DNA of 18,190 bases from the NCBI GenBank assembly GCA_964250215.1, contig CAXUEX010000050.1, forward strand, positions 1 through 18,190. The letters are read 5' to 3'. Below, piece after piece: positions 1 to 7,463 of this stretch; position 1 is the stretch's first letter; every line of letters begins with the position of its first letter. The notes under the pieces are model-generated. The model did no database searches, was not told where the DNA came from, and worked only from the letters and a program-made list of their open reading frames with translations. The position numbers and the translations under genes are program-made. Source of the stretch: DAIDJM01 sp964250215 (GTDB lineage: Bacteria; Pseudomonadota; Alphaproteobacteria; Acetobacterales; Acetobacteraceae).

Positions 1-33
1 TCCGCCCTACTTGGGTGGGTGCTGCCGCTCGGG

Positions 34-990
34 TTAGAGATAGTCCCGCAACAGCGGCACCAATGGCCGGTCGGCCGGTGGCATCTCGTACTCGCCGAGC
101 ATTGGCGGCCGCACCCAAGCCAGCGCCTGGCCCTCCAGCGGCCGCACGATGCCATTCCATCGCCGACACAAAAACAACGGCATGAGCAAGTGGAACTTTT
201 CGTAATCGTAGCTGGCGAAGGTGAATGGCGCCAGGCACGAAGCCGTAACGTCGATTCCCAGCTCCTCGGCCAGTTCGCGCACCAGCGCCGCCTCCGGTGT
301 CTCGCCCGGCAGCAGCTTGCCACCCGGAAACTCCCATAGCCCGGCGAGCTTCTTGCCCTCCGGCCGTCGCGCCAGCAGTACGCGGCCGTCGCTGTCGATC
401 AGGGCGCAGGCCGCGACCAGCAGCAGCGTTCGGCCGCTGCCCTCCGGCGCTGCCTCCACATCGCCGAAAATCTCCGCTCGCCCTGCGGTGAACACGGCCA
501 CCGGATGTTCGCCGCCCAGCGCCCGGAATTCCTGCATTGCGGTGCCGGTCTCGCGAAACCCGAGCCGCCGCAGCAGCGCGGCCGAGGCGAGATTGCCGGG
601 CGCCACCTGCGCCTCCAGCCGGTCCACGGCCAAATTCGCCAGCGCCCAACTGGCTACCCGCCGCACCGCCTCGCTCGCGATGCCCTCGCCCCAGAACCGC
701 CGCCCAATCCAATAGCCGAGCTGTCCCACCCGCCGCAATTCCGCCGAGACCCGGATGCAGCCCAGCAACTTGCCATCGGCGTGCGCCGCTATGGCGAGGT
801 GCCAAGCGCGGCCTGCCGCCATCTCCTCTCGCGCCGCGGCGATGAACGCGTCCGCCAGTTCGCGAGGATAAGGAAACGGCACCCGCGCCAGATTCCGCAC
901 CACCTCCCAGTCATTGACTAGTCGGAACAAATACTCTGCGTCCGATGCCGCGAGCGGCCGGATCTCCAAGCGCTCGGTATGCAACGGCAA
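34..990 (-). CDS. GNAT acetyltransferase - Nudix (MutT-like) hydrolase fusion
   Basis: A single 318-residue frame joins two enzymes. Residues 1-165 form a GNAT N-acetyltransferase of the RimJ/RimL type, opening HTERLEIRPL, with the acetyl-CoA loop region GYWIGRRFWGEGIASEAVRR at 92-111 and a LRRLGF motif at 140-145. Residues about 187-318 form a Nudix hydrolase with a perfect box (G224 x5 E230 x7 R238-E239-L-x-E242-E243-x-G245-I246). This is the MutT/8-oxo-dGTP pyrophosphohydrolase type that cleans oxidised nucleotides; the acetyltransferase substrate is unknown. It lies 68 nt after argJ on the same strand, in an order often seen in alphaproteobacteria, where GNAT and mutT are usually separate. 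The frame is open far upstream through argJ, but between the argJ stop and the GNAT domain there is no in-frame ATG or GTG. I therefore chose the TTG at 990 (another TTG lies at 984), behind a weak GGCGGGA. The domain calls are firm; the start is uncertain. Confidence 0.85.
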   Translation of the reverse strand: MPLHTERLEIRPLAASDAEYLFRLVNDWEVVRNLARVPFPYPRELADAFIAAAREEMAAGRAWHLAIAAHADGKLLGCIRVSAELRRVGQLGYWIGRRFWGEGIASEAVRRVASWALANLAVDRLEAQVAPGNLASAALLRRLGFRETGTAMQEFRALGGEHPVAVFTAGRAEIFGDVEAAPEGSGRTLLLVAACALIDSDGRVLLARRPEGKKLAGLWEFPGGKLLPGETPEAALVRELAEELGIDVTASCLAPFTFASYDYEKFHLLMPLFLCRRWNGIVRPLEGQALAWVRPPMLGEYEMPPADRPLVPLLRDYL

Positions 991-1058
991 TCCCGCCGAA
1001 CCCGAAACTTCGGGTCCGCTCGGCGCTCCCTTGATGACTGGCGACCGGCGACTGACGA

Positions 1059-2267
1059 CTAACTCCTGTAGCTGCCGTTGATGTCGATATAGCCGTGCGT
1101 CAGGTCGCAGGTCCAAACCGTGGCGCACCCGGCCCCGAGGCCCAGATCCACGCCGATAACGATCTCTCGCCCGCCCATATGCGCGGCCACCGGCGCCTCG
1201 TCGCAAACCGTCGCCGCTCCCTCGCGGGCCATCCAGGTGCCGCCGATCGCAATGCTCAGCCGGTCGCGCTCGGCCGGTTCGCCGGCGCGTCCCACCGCCA
1301 TTGCGATCCGCCCCCAGTTCGCATCTGCGCCCGCCACGGCGGTTTTCACCAGCGGCGAATTGGCGATCGCCAGCCCCACGCGCCGCGCCGAGGCCGCATC
1401 CACCGCACCCGCAACATCGATCCGGATCAGTTTCTGCGCGCCTTCGCCATCGCGCACCACCAACAGCGCAAGTTCCAGCAGAACCGCATCCAGCGCGCGC
1501 GCAAATCCCGCCGTATCTGCATCCGCCGCATTGCCCGCCGCGCCCGTCGCGAACAGCAGCACTGTGTCGCTCGTGGACGTGTCGGCATCCACCGTGGTGC
1601 AGTGGAAGCTCCGCTCCACGCCGGCGCGCAGCAGGCGCTGCAGCAACGGTGCCGGCAGCGCCGCGTCGGTGAACACGAAGGCCAGCATCGTCGCCATGTC
1701 CGGCGCAATCATGCCGCTGCCCTTCGCAATCCCTGCGATGCGCACGCGCACGCCGCCCAGCATTGCCGCCGCCGTTGCCGCTTTGGGGAACGTATCGGTG
1801 GTCATCATGCCGCGCGCCGCGTCGGCATAACCTTGCGGCGAGAGCCGTGCGTGCAGCGAGGGCAACGCCGCGACGATCTTGTCCGCCGGCGGCACCTGGC
1901 CGATCACGCCGGTGGAGGCGAGGAACACGTGGTTGTGCGCGCAGCCCACCAGCCGCGCTGCCTCGGCGGCGGTCGCCTCCGCCACGCGCTGCCCGGCCGC
2001 ACCGGTGAACACGTTGGCTTGGCCGGCATTCACCACCAGCGCCTGTGCCCGACCACCGGGCAGCGCCGCGCGGCACCAATCCACCGGAACGCCGGGGCAG
2101 CGGTTGCGCGTGAACACGCCGGCCACTGTGGTGCCCGGTGCCAGTTCCGCCATCATCAGGTCGGGCCGGTCACGATAGCGCAGCGCTGCCGACACGGCGC
2201 CCAGCCGCACGCCGCTGATCGGCGGCAATTCGGGCAGCGCGCGCGCCAGAGGCGATACGGCGGGCAT
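1059..2267 (-). CDS. argJ: Bifunctional glutamate N-acetyltransferase / amino-acid acetyltransferase ArgJ
   Basis: ArgJ (402 residues, normal family length) transfers the acetyl group from N-acetylornithine to glutamate in the cyclic arginine pathway; some members also use acetyl-CoA. It is a cytoplasmic Ntn-type enzyme that cleaves itself into alpha and beta chains before a threonine. The cleavage motif KGSGMIAPDMATML spans 182-195, so Thr193 is the predicted nucleophile and first residue of the beta chain. The oxyanion-hole stretch STGVIG is at 118-123. The C-terminus DLTHGYIDINGSYRS is typical of complete ArgJ. The ATG at 2267 lies 12 nt after the stop of the parvulin gene, so the two are probably co-transcribed; the ribosome site (GGCGGGC) is weak. 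The order parvulin-argJ-GNAT/mutT is familiar from alphaproteobacteria. Whether it is mono- or bifunctional cannot be read from the sequence. Confidence 0.96.
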   Translation of the reverse strand: MPAVSPLARALPELPPISGVRLGAVSAALRYRDRPDLMMAELAPGTTVAGVFTRNRCPGVPVDWCRAALPGGRAQALVVNAGQANVFTGAAGQRVAEATAAEAARLVGCAHNHVFLASTGVIGQVPPADKIVAALPSLHARLSPQGYADAARGMMTTDTFPKAATAAAMLGGVRVRIAGIAKGSGMIAPDMATMLAFVFTDAALPAPLLQRLLRAGVERSFHCTTVDADTSTSDTVLLFATGAAGNAADADTAGFARALDAVLLELALLVVRDGEGAQKLIRIDVAGAVDAASARRVGLAIANSPLVKTAVAGADANWGRIAMAVGRAGEPAERDRLSIAIGGTWMAREGAATVCDEAPVAAHMGGREIVIGVDLGLGAGCATVWTCDLTHGYIDINGSYRS

Positions 2268-2279
2268 GCCCGCCGCGCT

Positions 2280-3212
2280 TTACTTTCTGCCGGGCGCCGC
2301 GGGCGCCGCCACCGGGTGCGTCGGCAGGCTCGGCTGCGCGCCCGGCTTCACCGGTGTGCCATCCGCGTTGAACACCTGGATGCGCGCCTGCGATTTCGCC
2401 TGCGCCACCGCGGCCTGCACATCCTGCTGCATGAGCTGCTGCTGGATCTGCTCGCGCGACTGCTCGTAGGTCGGCGGCTGCGACACGCGCGTCTCCAGCA
2501 CCTGGATGACATGCCAGCCATAGCGCGTGTGCACCGGCGCGTGGGTGTACTCCTTCGGCTTCAACTTGAAGGCGGCGGCCGAGAATTCCGGCAGCATGTC
2601 GCCCTTCTTGAAGAAGCCCAGATCGCCGCCCTGCTGCGTCGCCGCATCCTTCGGGTCGCCGTATTTCTTCGCCAAATCCGCAAAGTTGGCGCCGGCATCG
2701 AGCTGCTTGATGATGTCCTGCGCCTTCGCCTGGCTATCCACGAGGATGTGCCGCGCGTGCACCTCCTCCTCGCCCGGCTTGCCGGCGTACTGCTTGTCGT
2801 AGGCCGCCTTGATGGATTCCTCGTTCAGCTTCGGCAGCACCGCGCGCTGCAGCGCCGCGCTCTGCAACACCTGGTCGGCCGCGCTCTGCATCTGCTTCTG
2901 AATCGTCGGATCGCGGTCCAGCCCCTCGCGCCGCGCTTCGATCAGCAGGGCTTTGCGGCTCACCATCTGGTCCAGCAGCTTCTGGAACAGCAGATCGGGC
3001 GGCATCTGCTGCCGAACTTCGGCCGGCACCTGCTGTGCCGCGACGCCGACATCGGAGAGGCGGATCACTTCGTTGTTCACGGTGGCCACCACCGGGTTTG
3101 CCTGAGCGGCGGCCGGGGCGACCGGCTTGGCGGCGGTGGCTGGCTTCGCCTGGCCGAACGCAGCCCCGGTGACAGCCACGCCGAGCGCGGCGGTGAGGGT
3201 GACAAGACGCAT
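2280..3212 (-). CDS. Secreted parvulin-type peptidyl-prolyl cis-trans isomerase
   Basis: This 310-residue protein begins with a signal peptide (MRLVTLTAALGVAVTGAAFG, likely cut near AFG-QA), so it acts in the periplasm. A SurA/PpiC-like N-terminal helical part (about 40-140) follows, then a parvulin domain at about 149-241 with VHARHILV, GGDLGFFKKGDMLPEF and the closing TRYGWHVIQVLE. The tail (280-310) is rich in Pro and Ala. Parvulins isomerise X-Pro bonds and act as folding factors for exported proteins. The frame stays open 42 codons further upstream, but I chose the ATG at 3212. It starts the signal peptide, has AAGGA six bases upstream, and sits below a good promoter. The downstream neighbours are argJ and the GNAT-Nudix gene; upstream and divergent is topoisomerase IB. 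In alphaproteobacteria this gene commonly precedes argJ; secA, often next, is not in this position here. Confidence 0.93.
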   Translation of the reverse strand: MRLVTLTAALGVAVTGAAFGQAKPATAAKPVAPAAAQANPVVATVNNEVIRLSDVGVAAQQVPAEVRQQMPPDLLFQKLLDQMVSRKALLIEARREGLDRDPTIQKQMQSAADQVLQSAALQRAVLPKLNEESIKAAYDKQYAGKPGEEEVHARHILVDSQAKAQDIIKQLDAGANFADLAKKYGDPKDAATQQGGDLGFFKKGDMLPEFSAAAFKLKPKEYTHAPVHTRYGWHVIQVLETRVSQPPTYEQSREQIQQQLMQQDVQAAVAQAKSQARIQVFNADGTPVKPGAQPSLPTHPVAAPAAPGRK

Positions 3213-3254
3213 GGGAGTTCCTTGGGCGGAAAGCGGAGATTGGAAGGTGGCCGC

Positions 3255-3283
3255 CTTATGGCCGAACCAGGGGTGGTAAACAA
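3255..3283 (-). promoter_or_regulatory. Predicted sigma70-type promoter for the isomerase-argJ-GNAT/Nudix operon
   Basis: Read on the minus strand, TTGTTT (3283-3278) and CATAAG (3260-3255) are separated by exactly 17 bases, close to the TTGACA-N17-TATAAT consensus. The -10 box ends 42 bases before the ATG at 3212, in the 124-base divergent gap with the topoisomerase gene. The prediction rests on sequence match and position only. Confidence 0.5.
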
Positions 3284-3336
3284 GGCGTGCGGCCGCACCG
3301 CAACCGTCGGCCACGGCCGCCGTTGCGCGCTTGCCC

Positions 3337-4434
3337 ATGTCCGCCGCCCCCCAAGCCGCCCCTGAGATCGCCCTGGATGCCGAAGCCGCCGCGAAAGCCG
3401 CGCATCTGCATTATATTTCCGATACCAGGCCGGGCATCACCCGCCACGCCGGCGCCGATGGCTTCATCTACCGCCAGCCCGACGGCGCCGAAATCACCGA
3501 CGAGCGCACGCTGGACCGCATTCGCAAGCTGGCCATCCCGCCCGCGTACAAGGATGTGTGGATCTGCCGCGATCCGAACGGCCATCTGCAGGCCTCGGGC
3601 CGCGACGCGCGCGGCCGCAAGCAGTATCGGTACCACGCACGTTGGCGCGAAGTGCGCGACGAGGCGAAATACGCGCGGATGCTGATCTTCGGCCGCAGCC
3701 TGCCGCAGATTCGCGCCCGGGTGGAACACGATCTGCGTCAGCACGGCCTGAGCCGCGAAAAGGTGCTGGCCGCGATCGTTCGCCTGCTCGAACGCACGCT
3801 GATGCGCATCGGCAACGAAGAATATGCCAAGTCCAACAAGAGCTTCGGCCTGACGACGCTGCGCAACCGGCACCTGAAAGTGCGCGGCGCGGGCGTCACG
3901 TTCGATTTCCGCGCCAAGCACGGCATCGAATGGCATGTCGAGCTGCAGGACCGGCGGCTGTCGAAAATCCTGAAAAACCTGCAAGACTTGCCCGGCCAGG
4001 AACTGTTCCAATACGTCGACGACGAAAAACAGCGCCACAGCATCAATTCCGACGACGTGAACGATTATCTGCGCGACATCACCGGCGAGGAAATCACCGC
4101 CAAGGATTTCCGCACCTGGGCGGCCACCAACCTGGCCGCGGTGGCGCTGCGCGAGCTCGAAAGCTTCGATACCGCTGCGAAAGCCAAGAAGAACGTGCGC
4201 CGCGCTGTGGAATCCGTGGCCAAGATGCTCGGCAACACGCCCAGCATCTGTCGCAAATGCTACATCCATCCCGCCGTGTTCGACGGCTATCTGGATGGAT
4301 CGTTGCTGGAAGGCATCAAGGCCCGCGCCGACGCCGTGCTGAACCACGAAACCGCAGGGCTGACCGCCGAGGAAGTAGCCATTGCGGCGTTCCTCGATCG
4401 CAAACTCAGCCAGGGGTTAGCGTCGCCTGCCTGA
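3337..4434 (+). CDS. Type IB DNA topoisomerase (bacterial, poxvirus-like)
   Basis: This 365-residue protein belongs to the compact bacterial/poxvirus type IB topoisomerases, which relax supercoils by nicking one strand through a 3'-phosphotyrosine link. Visible active-site counterparts are Arg157 (in LMRIGNEEY), Lys194 (FRAKHG), Arg259 (KDFRTWAAT) and the nucleophile Tyr309 (TPSICRKCYIHPAV). Where poxviral enzymes have a catalytic His shortly before the Tyr, this one has Asn300 (LGNTPS), as is common in bacterial members. SNKSFGLTTLRNRHLKV (166-182) is a family signature. The ATG at 3337 was chosen over a TTG two codons upstream. The C-terminus overlaps the convergent oxidase gene by 29 bases. 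The gene stands alone on its strand and is divergent from the parvulin operon. All key residues are present, so it is probably active. Confidence 0.95.
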   Translation: MSAAPQAAPEIALDAEAAAKAAHLHYISDTRPGITRHAGADGFIYRQPDGAEITDERTLDRIRKLAIPPAYKDVWICRDPNGHLQASGRDARGRKQYRYHARWREVRDEAKYARMLIFGRSLPQIRARVEHDLRQHGLSREKVLAAIVRLLERTLMRIGNEEYAKSNKSFGLTTLRNRHLKVRGAGVTFDFRAKHGIEWHVELQDRRLSKILKNLQDLPGQELFQYVDDEKQRHSINSDDVNDYLRDITGEEITAKDFRTWAATNLAAVALRELESFDTAAKAKKNVRRAVESVAKMLGNTPSICRKCYIHPAVFDGYLDGSLLEGIKARADAVLNHETAGLTAEEVAIAAFLDRKLSQGLASPA

Positions 4435-5575
4435 TTTCCGCGATGCTGCGGCACCCTGCCAGCCCCATGGTGAGATCGAGTTCGGCGACGAAATTGCGCA
4501 GCACCGCCTCCACGCCTTCCTGCCCCGCCACGGCGAGCCCGTATGCATAGGGGCGCCCGATGCAAACGGCCGTGGCCCCGAGCGCGATCGCCTTGAACGC
4601 ATCCGCCCCGCCGCGCACGCCGCTATCGAACAGCACCGGGATTTTGCCGCCGATCCGCGCCGCCACATCGGGCAAGGCATCCAGCGCGCCGATCGCGCCA
4701 TCCACCTGCCGGCCGCCATGGTTGGAAACGATCACGCCGTCCACGCCGATGCCAAGGGCCCGCGTTGCGTCCTCAGGGTGATTGATGCCTTTCAGCAATA
4801 TCGGCAGGTTCGTGTGCTCGCGCAGGAAGGCGATGCGCTCCCACGTCACGCTCGGGTTGGAATAGGTGGTCATGAAATTCAGGCTCTGCGCCGCTGGATC
4901 GTCGGCCGCGTCGCCCAGCATGGCGCGGAACACCGGATCGGAGGTGTATTGCGCGATCCCCTTGGCCTGGAGGAACGGCAGATACGCGAGATCGAGATCG
5001 CGCGTGCGCCAGCCCAGCATCGTGGTATCCAGCGTGACGACGATGGCCGAACAGCCGCAGCGCTCCGCGCGCGTAACCAAGCTGGCGACGAGGGGATCGG
5101 ATTTGCCCCAGTAGAGCTGAAACCACCGCACCGCATCGCCCATCGCCGCCGCGATCGCCTCCATGGGCCGGCTCGCCTGGTTGCTGATGATCATCGGCAC
5201 GCCCACCGTGGCGCAAGCCCGCGCGGTCGCCAGGTCGGCCTCCGCGTGCATCAGCTCCTGCACGCCGATGGGCGCGGCCAGCAACGGGCAGGGCAGCGGC
5301 CGCCCCAGCAACGAAATGGCCAGATCGCGCTCGCCCACATCGCGCAGCATGTGCGGCACGATGCGCCGCCGCTCGAACGCGGCGGCATTCGCCGCGATGG
5401 TGGATTCTCGCCCGGCACCGCCAGCGACATAGGCGAACGCTTCCGGCGACATCGCCCGCTCCGCGGCCGCCACAAGCTCGTGCTGGCGTGACGGCACCAC
5501 GGGCCGTTTCTGCTGCATCATGCCGTCGATATAGATTTGCCCTTGGCGCGCGGTGCCGGGTGCGTTGGCTAGCAT
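4406..5575 (-). CDS. FMN-dependent alpha-hydroxy-acid oxidase, lactate 2-monooxygenase-like
   Basis: This 389-residue TIM-barrel flavoprotein belongs to the glycolate oxidase / lactate dehydrogenase / lactate monooxygenase family, which oxidises L-2-hydroxy acids at the flavin. Catalytic counterparts are Tyr155 (FQLYWGK), Lys262 (LLKGI), His286 and Arg289 (SNHGGRQVDG), and the FMN-phosphate loop FDSGVRGG (316-323). The length and the long insert YLPFLQAKGIAQYTSDPVF (198-216) resemble lactate 2-monooxygenases more than the roughly 360-residue glycolate oxidases. The exact substrate, and whether the product is a 2-oxo acid or a decarboxylated acid, cannot be read from sequence. The ATG at 5575 has GGAG eight bases upstream and lies 3 nt after the stop of a small membrane protein gene, suggesting one transcript. 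The 3' end overlaps topoisomerase IB tail-to-tail. Confidence 0.9.
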   Translation of the reverse strand: MLANAPGTARQGQIYIDGMMQQKRPVVPSRQHELVAAAERAMSPEAFAYVAGGAGRESTIAANAAAFERRRIVPHMLRDVGERDLAISLLGRPLPCPLLAAPIGVQELMHAEADLATARACATVGVPMIISNQASRPMEAIAAAMGDAVRWFQLYWGKSDPLVASLVTRAERCGCSAIVVTLDTTMLGWRTRDLDLAYLPFLQAKGIAQYTSDPVFRAMLGDAADDPAAQSLNFMTTYSNPSVTWERIAFLREHTNLPILLKGINHPEDATRALGIGVDGVIVSNHGGRQVDGAIGALDALPDVAARIGGKIPVLFDSGVRGGADAFKAIALGATAVCIGRPYAYGLAVAGQEGVEAVLRNFVAELDLTMGLAGCRSIAEIRQATLTPG

Positions 5576-5578
5576 GCG

Positions 5579-5800
5579 TCAGCTCCAATGGCCGCCGGGC
5601 CTCGTGCCGGTCGCAAAAATCACGCCGAAATAGACGGCGATAACGAGTAGGAAAAGTGTCAGCCGATACGGCAACCGCGGCGCATAGCAGACGGCAAGCA
5701 CAGCGAGTAGGAAAACAGCCGTGGCCAGCCACCCCTGCCAGCTCACCGGCGTCCATCCCCAACCGAACCCGCGCTTCGGACCGAACCAAGGCATTGACAT
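5579..5800 (-). CDS. Small two-helix membrane protein of unknown function
   Basis: This 73-residue protein starts with an aromatic, basic N-terminus (MPWFGPKRGFGWGWTPVSWQ) followed by two hydrophobic segments at about 24-41 and 47-64 joined by a short basic loop (PRLPYR), then a short polar tail. I recall similar WFGPKR-GWGW small proteins as conserved hypotheticals in proteobacteria, but I know no function. It is probably real: it ends 3 nt before the oxidase start on the same strand and has a plausible membrane topology. Starts are possible at 5800 or 5794. The 5800 ATG is antiparallel to and shares two bases with the mmcB start codon. There is no strong ribosome site (TAGG eight bases before the first ATG). 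A role with the oxidase is only a guess from adjacency. Confidence 0.7.
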   Translation of the reverse strand: MSMPWFGPKRGFGWGWTPVSWQGWLATAVFLLAVLAVCYAPRLPYRLTLFLLVIAVYFGVIFATGTRPGGHWS

Positions 5801-6260
5801 GAGCGCAGCCTACACCGCCCCCGAACGCACGTCAGCCATCCGCCGCGCCGCCGCCCGGCTGTGCCGCGCGCTCGGCTGGGCGCCGCTGCACGAAGTGGCG
5901 CTGCCCAACGGCCGCCGCGCCGACATCCTGGCGTTGAAGCCCGATGGCGGCTTCGTGTGCATCGAAGTGAAATCCGGCGCCCCCGACTTTCTAGCGGACA
6001 GCAAATGGCCCGAATACCGGGACTTCTCCGACTGCCTATACTTCGCCGTGGACGAGAATTTCCCGCTGCCTTTGATCCCGACCGATGCCGGGTTGATCGC
6101 CACCGCCGGGTTGGAAGCCGAAATTCTGCGCGAGCCGCCGCTGCACCCGTTGGCTCCGGCCCGCCGCCGCGCGCTGCTGCACCGCTTCGCCACGCTTGCG
6201 GCATGCCGCCTGGAGAACCTCACCGACCCGGTGGACGCCTTCGCCCTAAGCTGCGAGTAA
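5799..6260 (+). CDS. mmcB: MmcB-family DNA repair protein
   Basis: This 153-residue protein matches the MmcB family (formerly DUF1052), small alphaproteobacterial proteins linked to resistance to DNA damage such as mitomycin C. The core is a PD-(D/E)xK nuclease-like fold: Glu32 (LHEV), Asp42 (GRRADILAL) and Glu56-x-Lys58 (CIEVKSG), followed by PDFLADSKWPEYRDFSDCLYF, which is typical of the family. I chose the ATG at 5799 rather than upstream in-frame starts because AAGG lies seven bases before it and the family starts close to this point. The stop is 8 nt before isovaleryl-CoA dehydrogenase, so a repair gene leads a leucine-catabolism operon. I found no properly spaced alphaproteobacterial LexA box (GTTC-N7-GTTC) upstream. 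Confidence 0.9.
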   Translation: MSAAYTAPERTSAIRRAAARLCRALGWAPLHEVALPNGRRADILALKPDGGFVCIEVKSGAPDFLADSKWPEYRDFSDCLYFAVDENFPLPLIPTDAGLIATAGLEAEILREPPLHPLAPARRRALLHRFATLAACRLENLTDPVDAFALSCE

Positions 6261-6268
6261 GGCGGCCC

Positions 6269-7438
6269 ATGCTGAACAGCCCGCAAAGCCTCGATTTCGG
6301 CCTCGGCGAAACCGCCGACATGCTGCGCGCCGAAGTGGCCGATTTCGCCGCCGCCGAAATCGCCCCGCGCGCCGCGCAGATCGACCACGACAACGATTTT
6401 CCGGCCGATCTGTGGGCAAAATTCGGCGCGCTGGGCGTGCTGGGCATCACCGTGGAGGAGGAGCTGGGCGGCGCGGGCATGGGCTACCTGGAACACGTGG
6501 TGGCCATGGAGGAAATCAGCCGCGCTTCGGCCAGCGTCGGCCTGAGCTACGGCGCGCATTCGAACCTGTGCGTGAACCAGGTGCGCCGGAACGGCAACGA
6601 CGACCAGAAGCGCCGCTACCTGCCCGGATTGATCGCCGGCACGCAGGTGGGCGCGCTGGCGATGAGCGAATCCGGCGCCGGATCGGATGTGGTCTCCATG
6701 CGCCTGCGCGCCGAGAAGCGCGGCGATCGATACGTGCTCAACGGCACGAAAATGTGGATCACGAACGGTCCCGAAGCCGATCTGATTGTGGTGTACGCGA
6801 AAACCGATCCTGCCGCCGGCCCGCGCGGCATCACCGCGTTCCTTGTGGAAAAATCCTTCCCCGGTTTCAGCGTGGCGCAGAAGCTCGACAAGCTCGGGAT
6901 GCGCGGTTCCAACACCGGTGAGCTCGTGTTTCAGGATTGCGAAGTGCCTGAGGAAAACGTGCTCGGCAAAATCGGAAGCGGCGTGAACGTGCTGATGAGC
7001 GGCCTGGATTACGAACGCGCGGTGCTCGCCGCCGGCCCGGTGGGCATATTGCAGGCCTGCCTGGATGTGGTGCTGCCTTACGTGCACGAACGGCGGCAGT
7101 TTGGCCAGGCGATCGGCGAATTCCAGCTTATTCAGGGCAAGCTGGCAGATTTGTACACCACGGCGAACGCGGTGCGTGCCTACGTGTACACGGTGGCGCG
7201 GGCCTGCGACCAGGGCAGGACGACGCGCAAGGATGCGGCGGGCGCGATTCTGTTCGCGGCCGAGAAGGCCACCTGGGGGGCGCTGGAGGCGATCCAGATT
7301 CTCGGCGGCAACGGCTACATCAACGAGTATCCGACCGGGCGGTTGTTGCGAGATGCGAAGTTATATGAGATTGGCGCCGGGACCAGCGAAATCCGCCGCA
7401 TGTTGATCGGCCGCGAACTCTTCGCGGAAAGCGCTTAG
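6269..7438 (+). CDS. ivd: Isovaleryl-CoA dehydrogenase
   Basis: This 389-residue flavoprotein of the acyl-CoA dehydrogenase family oxidises isovaleryl-CoA to 3-methylcrotonyl-CoA in leucine degradation, passing electrons to ETF. It carries both family signatures: ALAMSESGAGSD (129-140) and the C-terminal QILGGNGYINEYPTGRLLRD with EIGAGTSEIRR. The catalytic base in this subfamily lies in the GLDYER segment rather than near the C-terminus, and Glu249 (MSGLDYERAVLAAGP) fills that place. This supports isovaleryl- over short/medium-chain dehydrogenase. The ATG at 6269 has AAGG six bases upstream, overlapping the mmcB stop region. The long open frame upstream of it is only the shadow of mmcB. The next gene, mccB, consumes its product. 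Confidence 0.95.
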   Translation: MLNSPQSLDFGLGETADMLRAEVADFAAAEIAPRAAQIDHDNDFPADLWAKFGALGVLGITVEEELGGAGMGYLEHVVAMEEISRASASVGLSYGAHSNLCVNQVRRNGNDDQKRRYLPGLIAGTQVGALAMSESGAGSDVVSMRLRAEKRGDRYVLNGTKMWITNGPEADLIVVYAKTDPAAGPRGITAFLVEKSFPGFSVAQKLDKLGMRGSNTGELVFQDCEVPEENVLGKIGSGVNVLMSGLDYERAVLAAGPVGILQACLDVVLPYVHERRQFGQAIGEFQLIQGKLADLYTTANAVRAYVYTVARACDQGRTTRKDAAGAILFAAEKATWGALEAIQILGGNGYINEYPTGRLLRDAKLYEIGAGTSEIRRMLIGRELFAESA

Positions 7439-7440
7439 GC

Positions 7441-7453
7441 TGGGCGAAGCCCA
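7441..7453 (+). other. Small stem-loop ahead of mccB
   Basis: TGGGC-GAA-GCCCA is a perfect 5-base stem with a compact loop in the 25-base gap between ivd and mccB. It sits ten bases before the mccB start, where a ribosome site would be expected and where none is seen. It may be chance in GC-rich DNA or may affect translation or mRNA stability. Confidence 0.3.
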
Positions 7454-7463
7454 CCGCAACGCA

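Noticed and set aside
991..2079. The upstream part of the open frame leading into the GNAT-Nudix protein
   Set aside because: It is a shifted reading of argJ, low-complexity Gly/Arg-rich. The conserved domain begins only at about 990.
1095..3365. A 756-codon plus-strand open frame
   Set aside because: It lies antisense to argJ and the parvulin gene, is rich in His/Arg/Gln, has no recognisable domain, and is explained by third-position GC bias.
5764..5787. Repeated CCGAACC upstream of mmcB, considered as a LexA box
   Set aside because: The GAAC half-sites are separated by 14 bases, not the 7 of the alphaproteobacterial GTTC-N7-GTTC box, and they lie in the codons of the small membrane protein.
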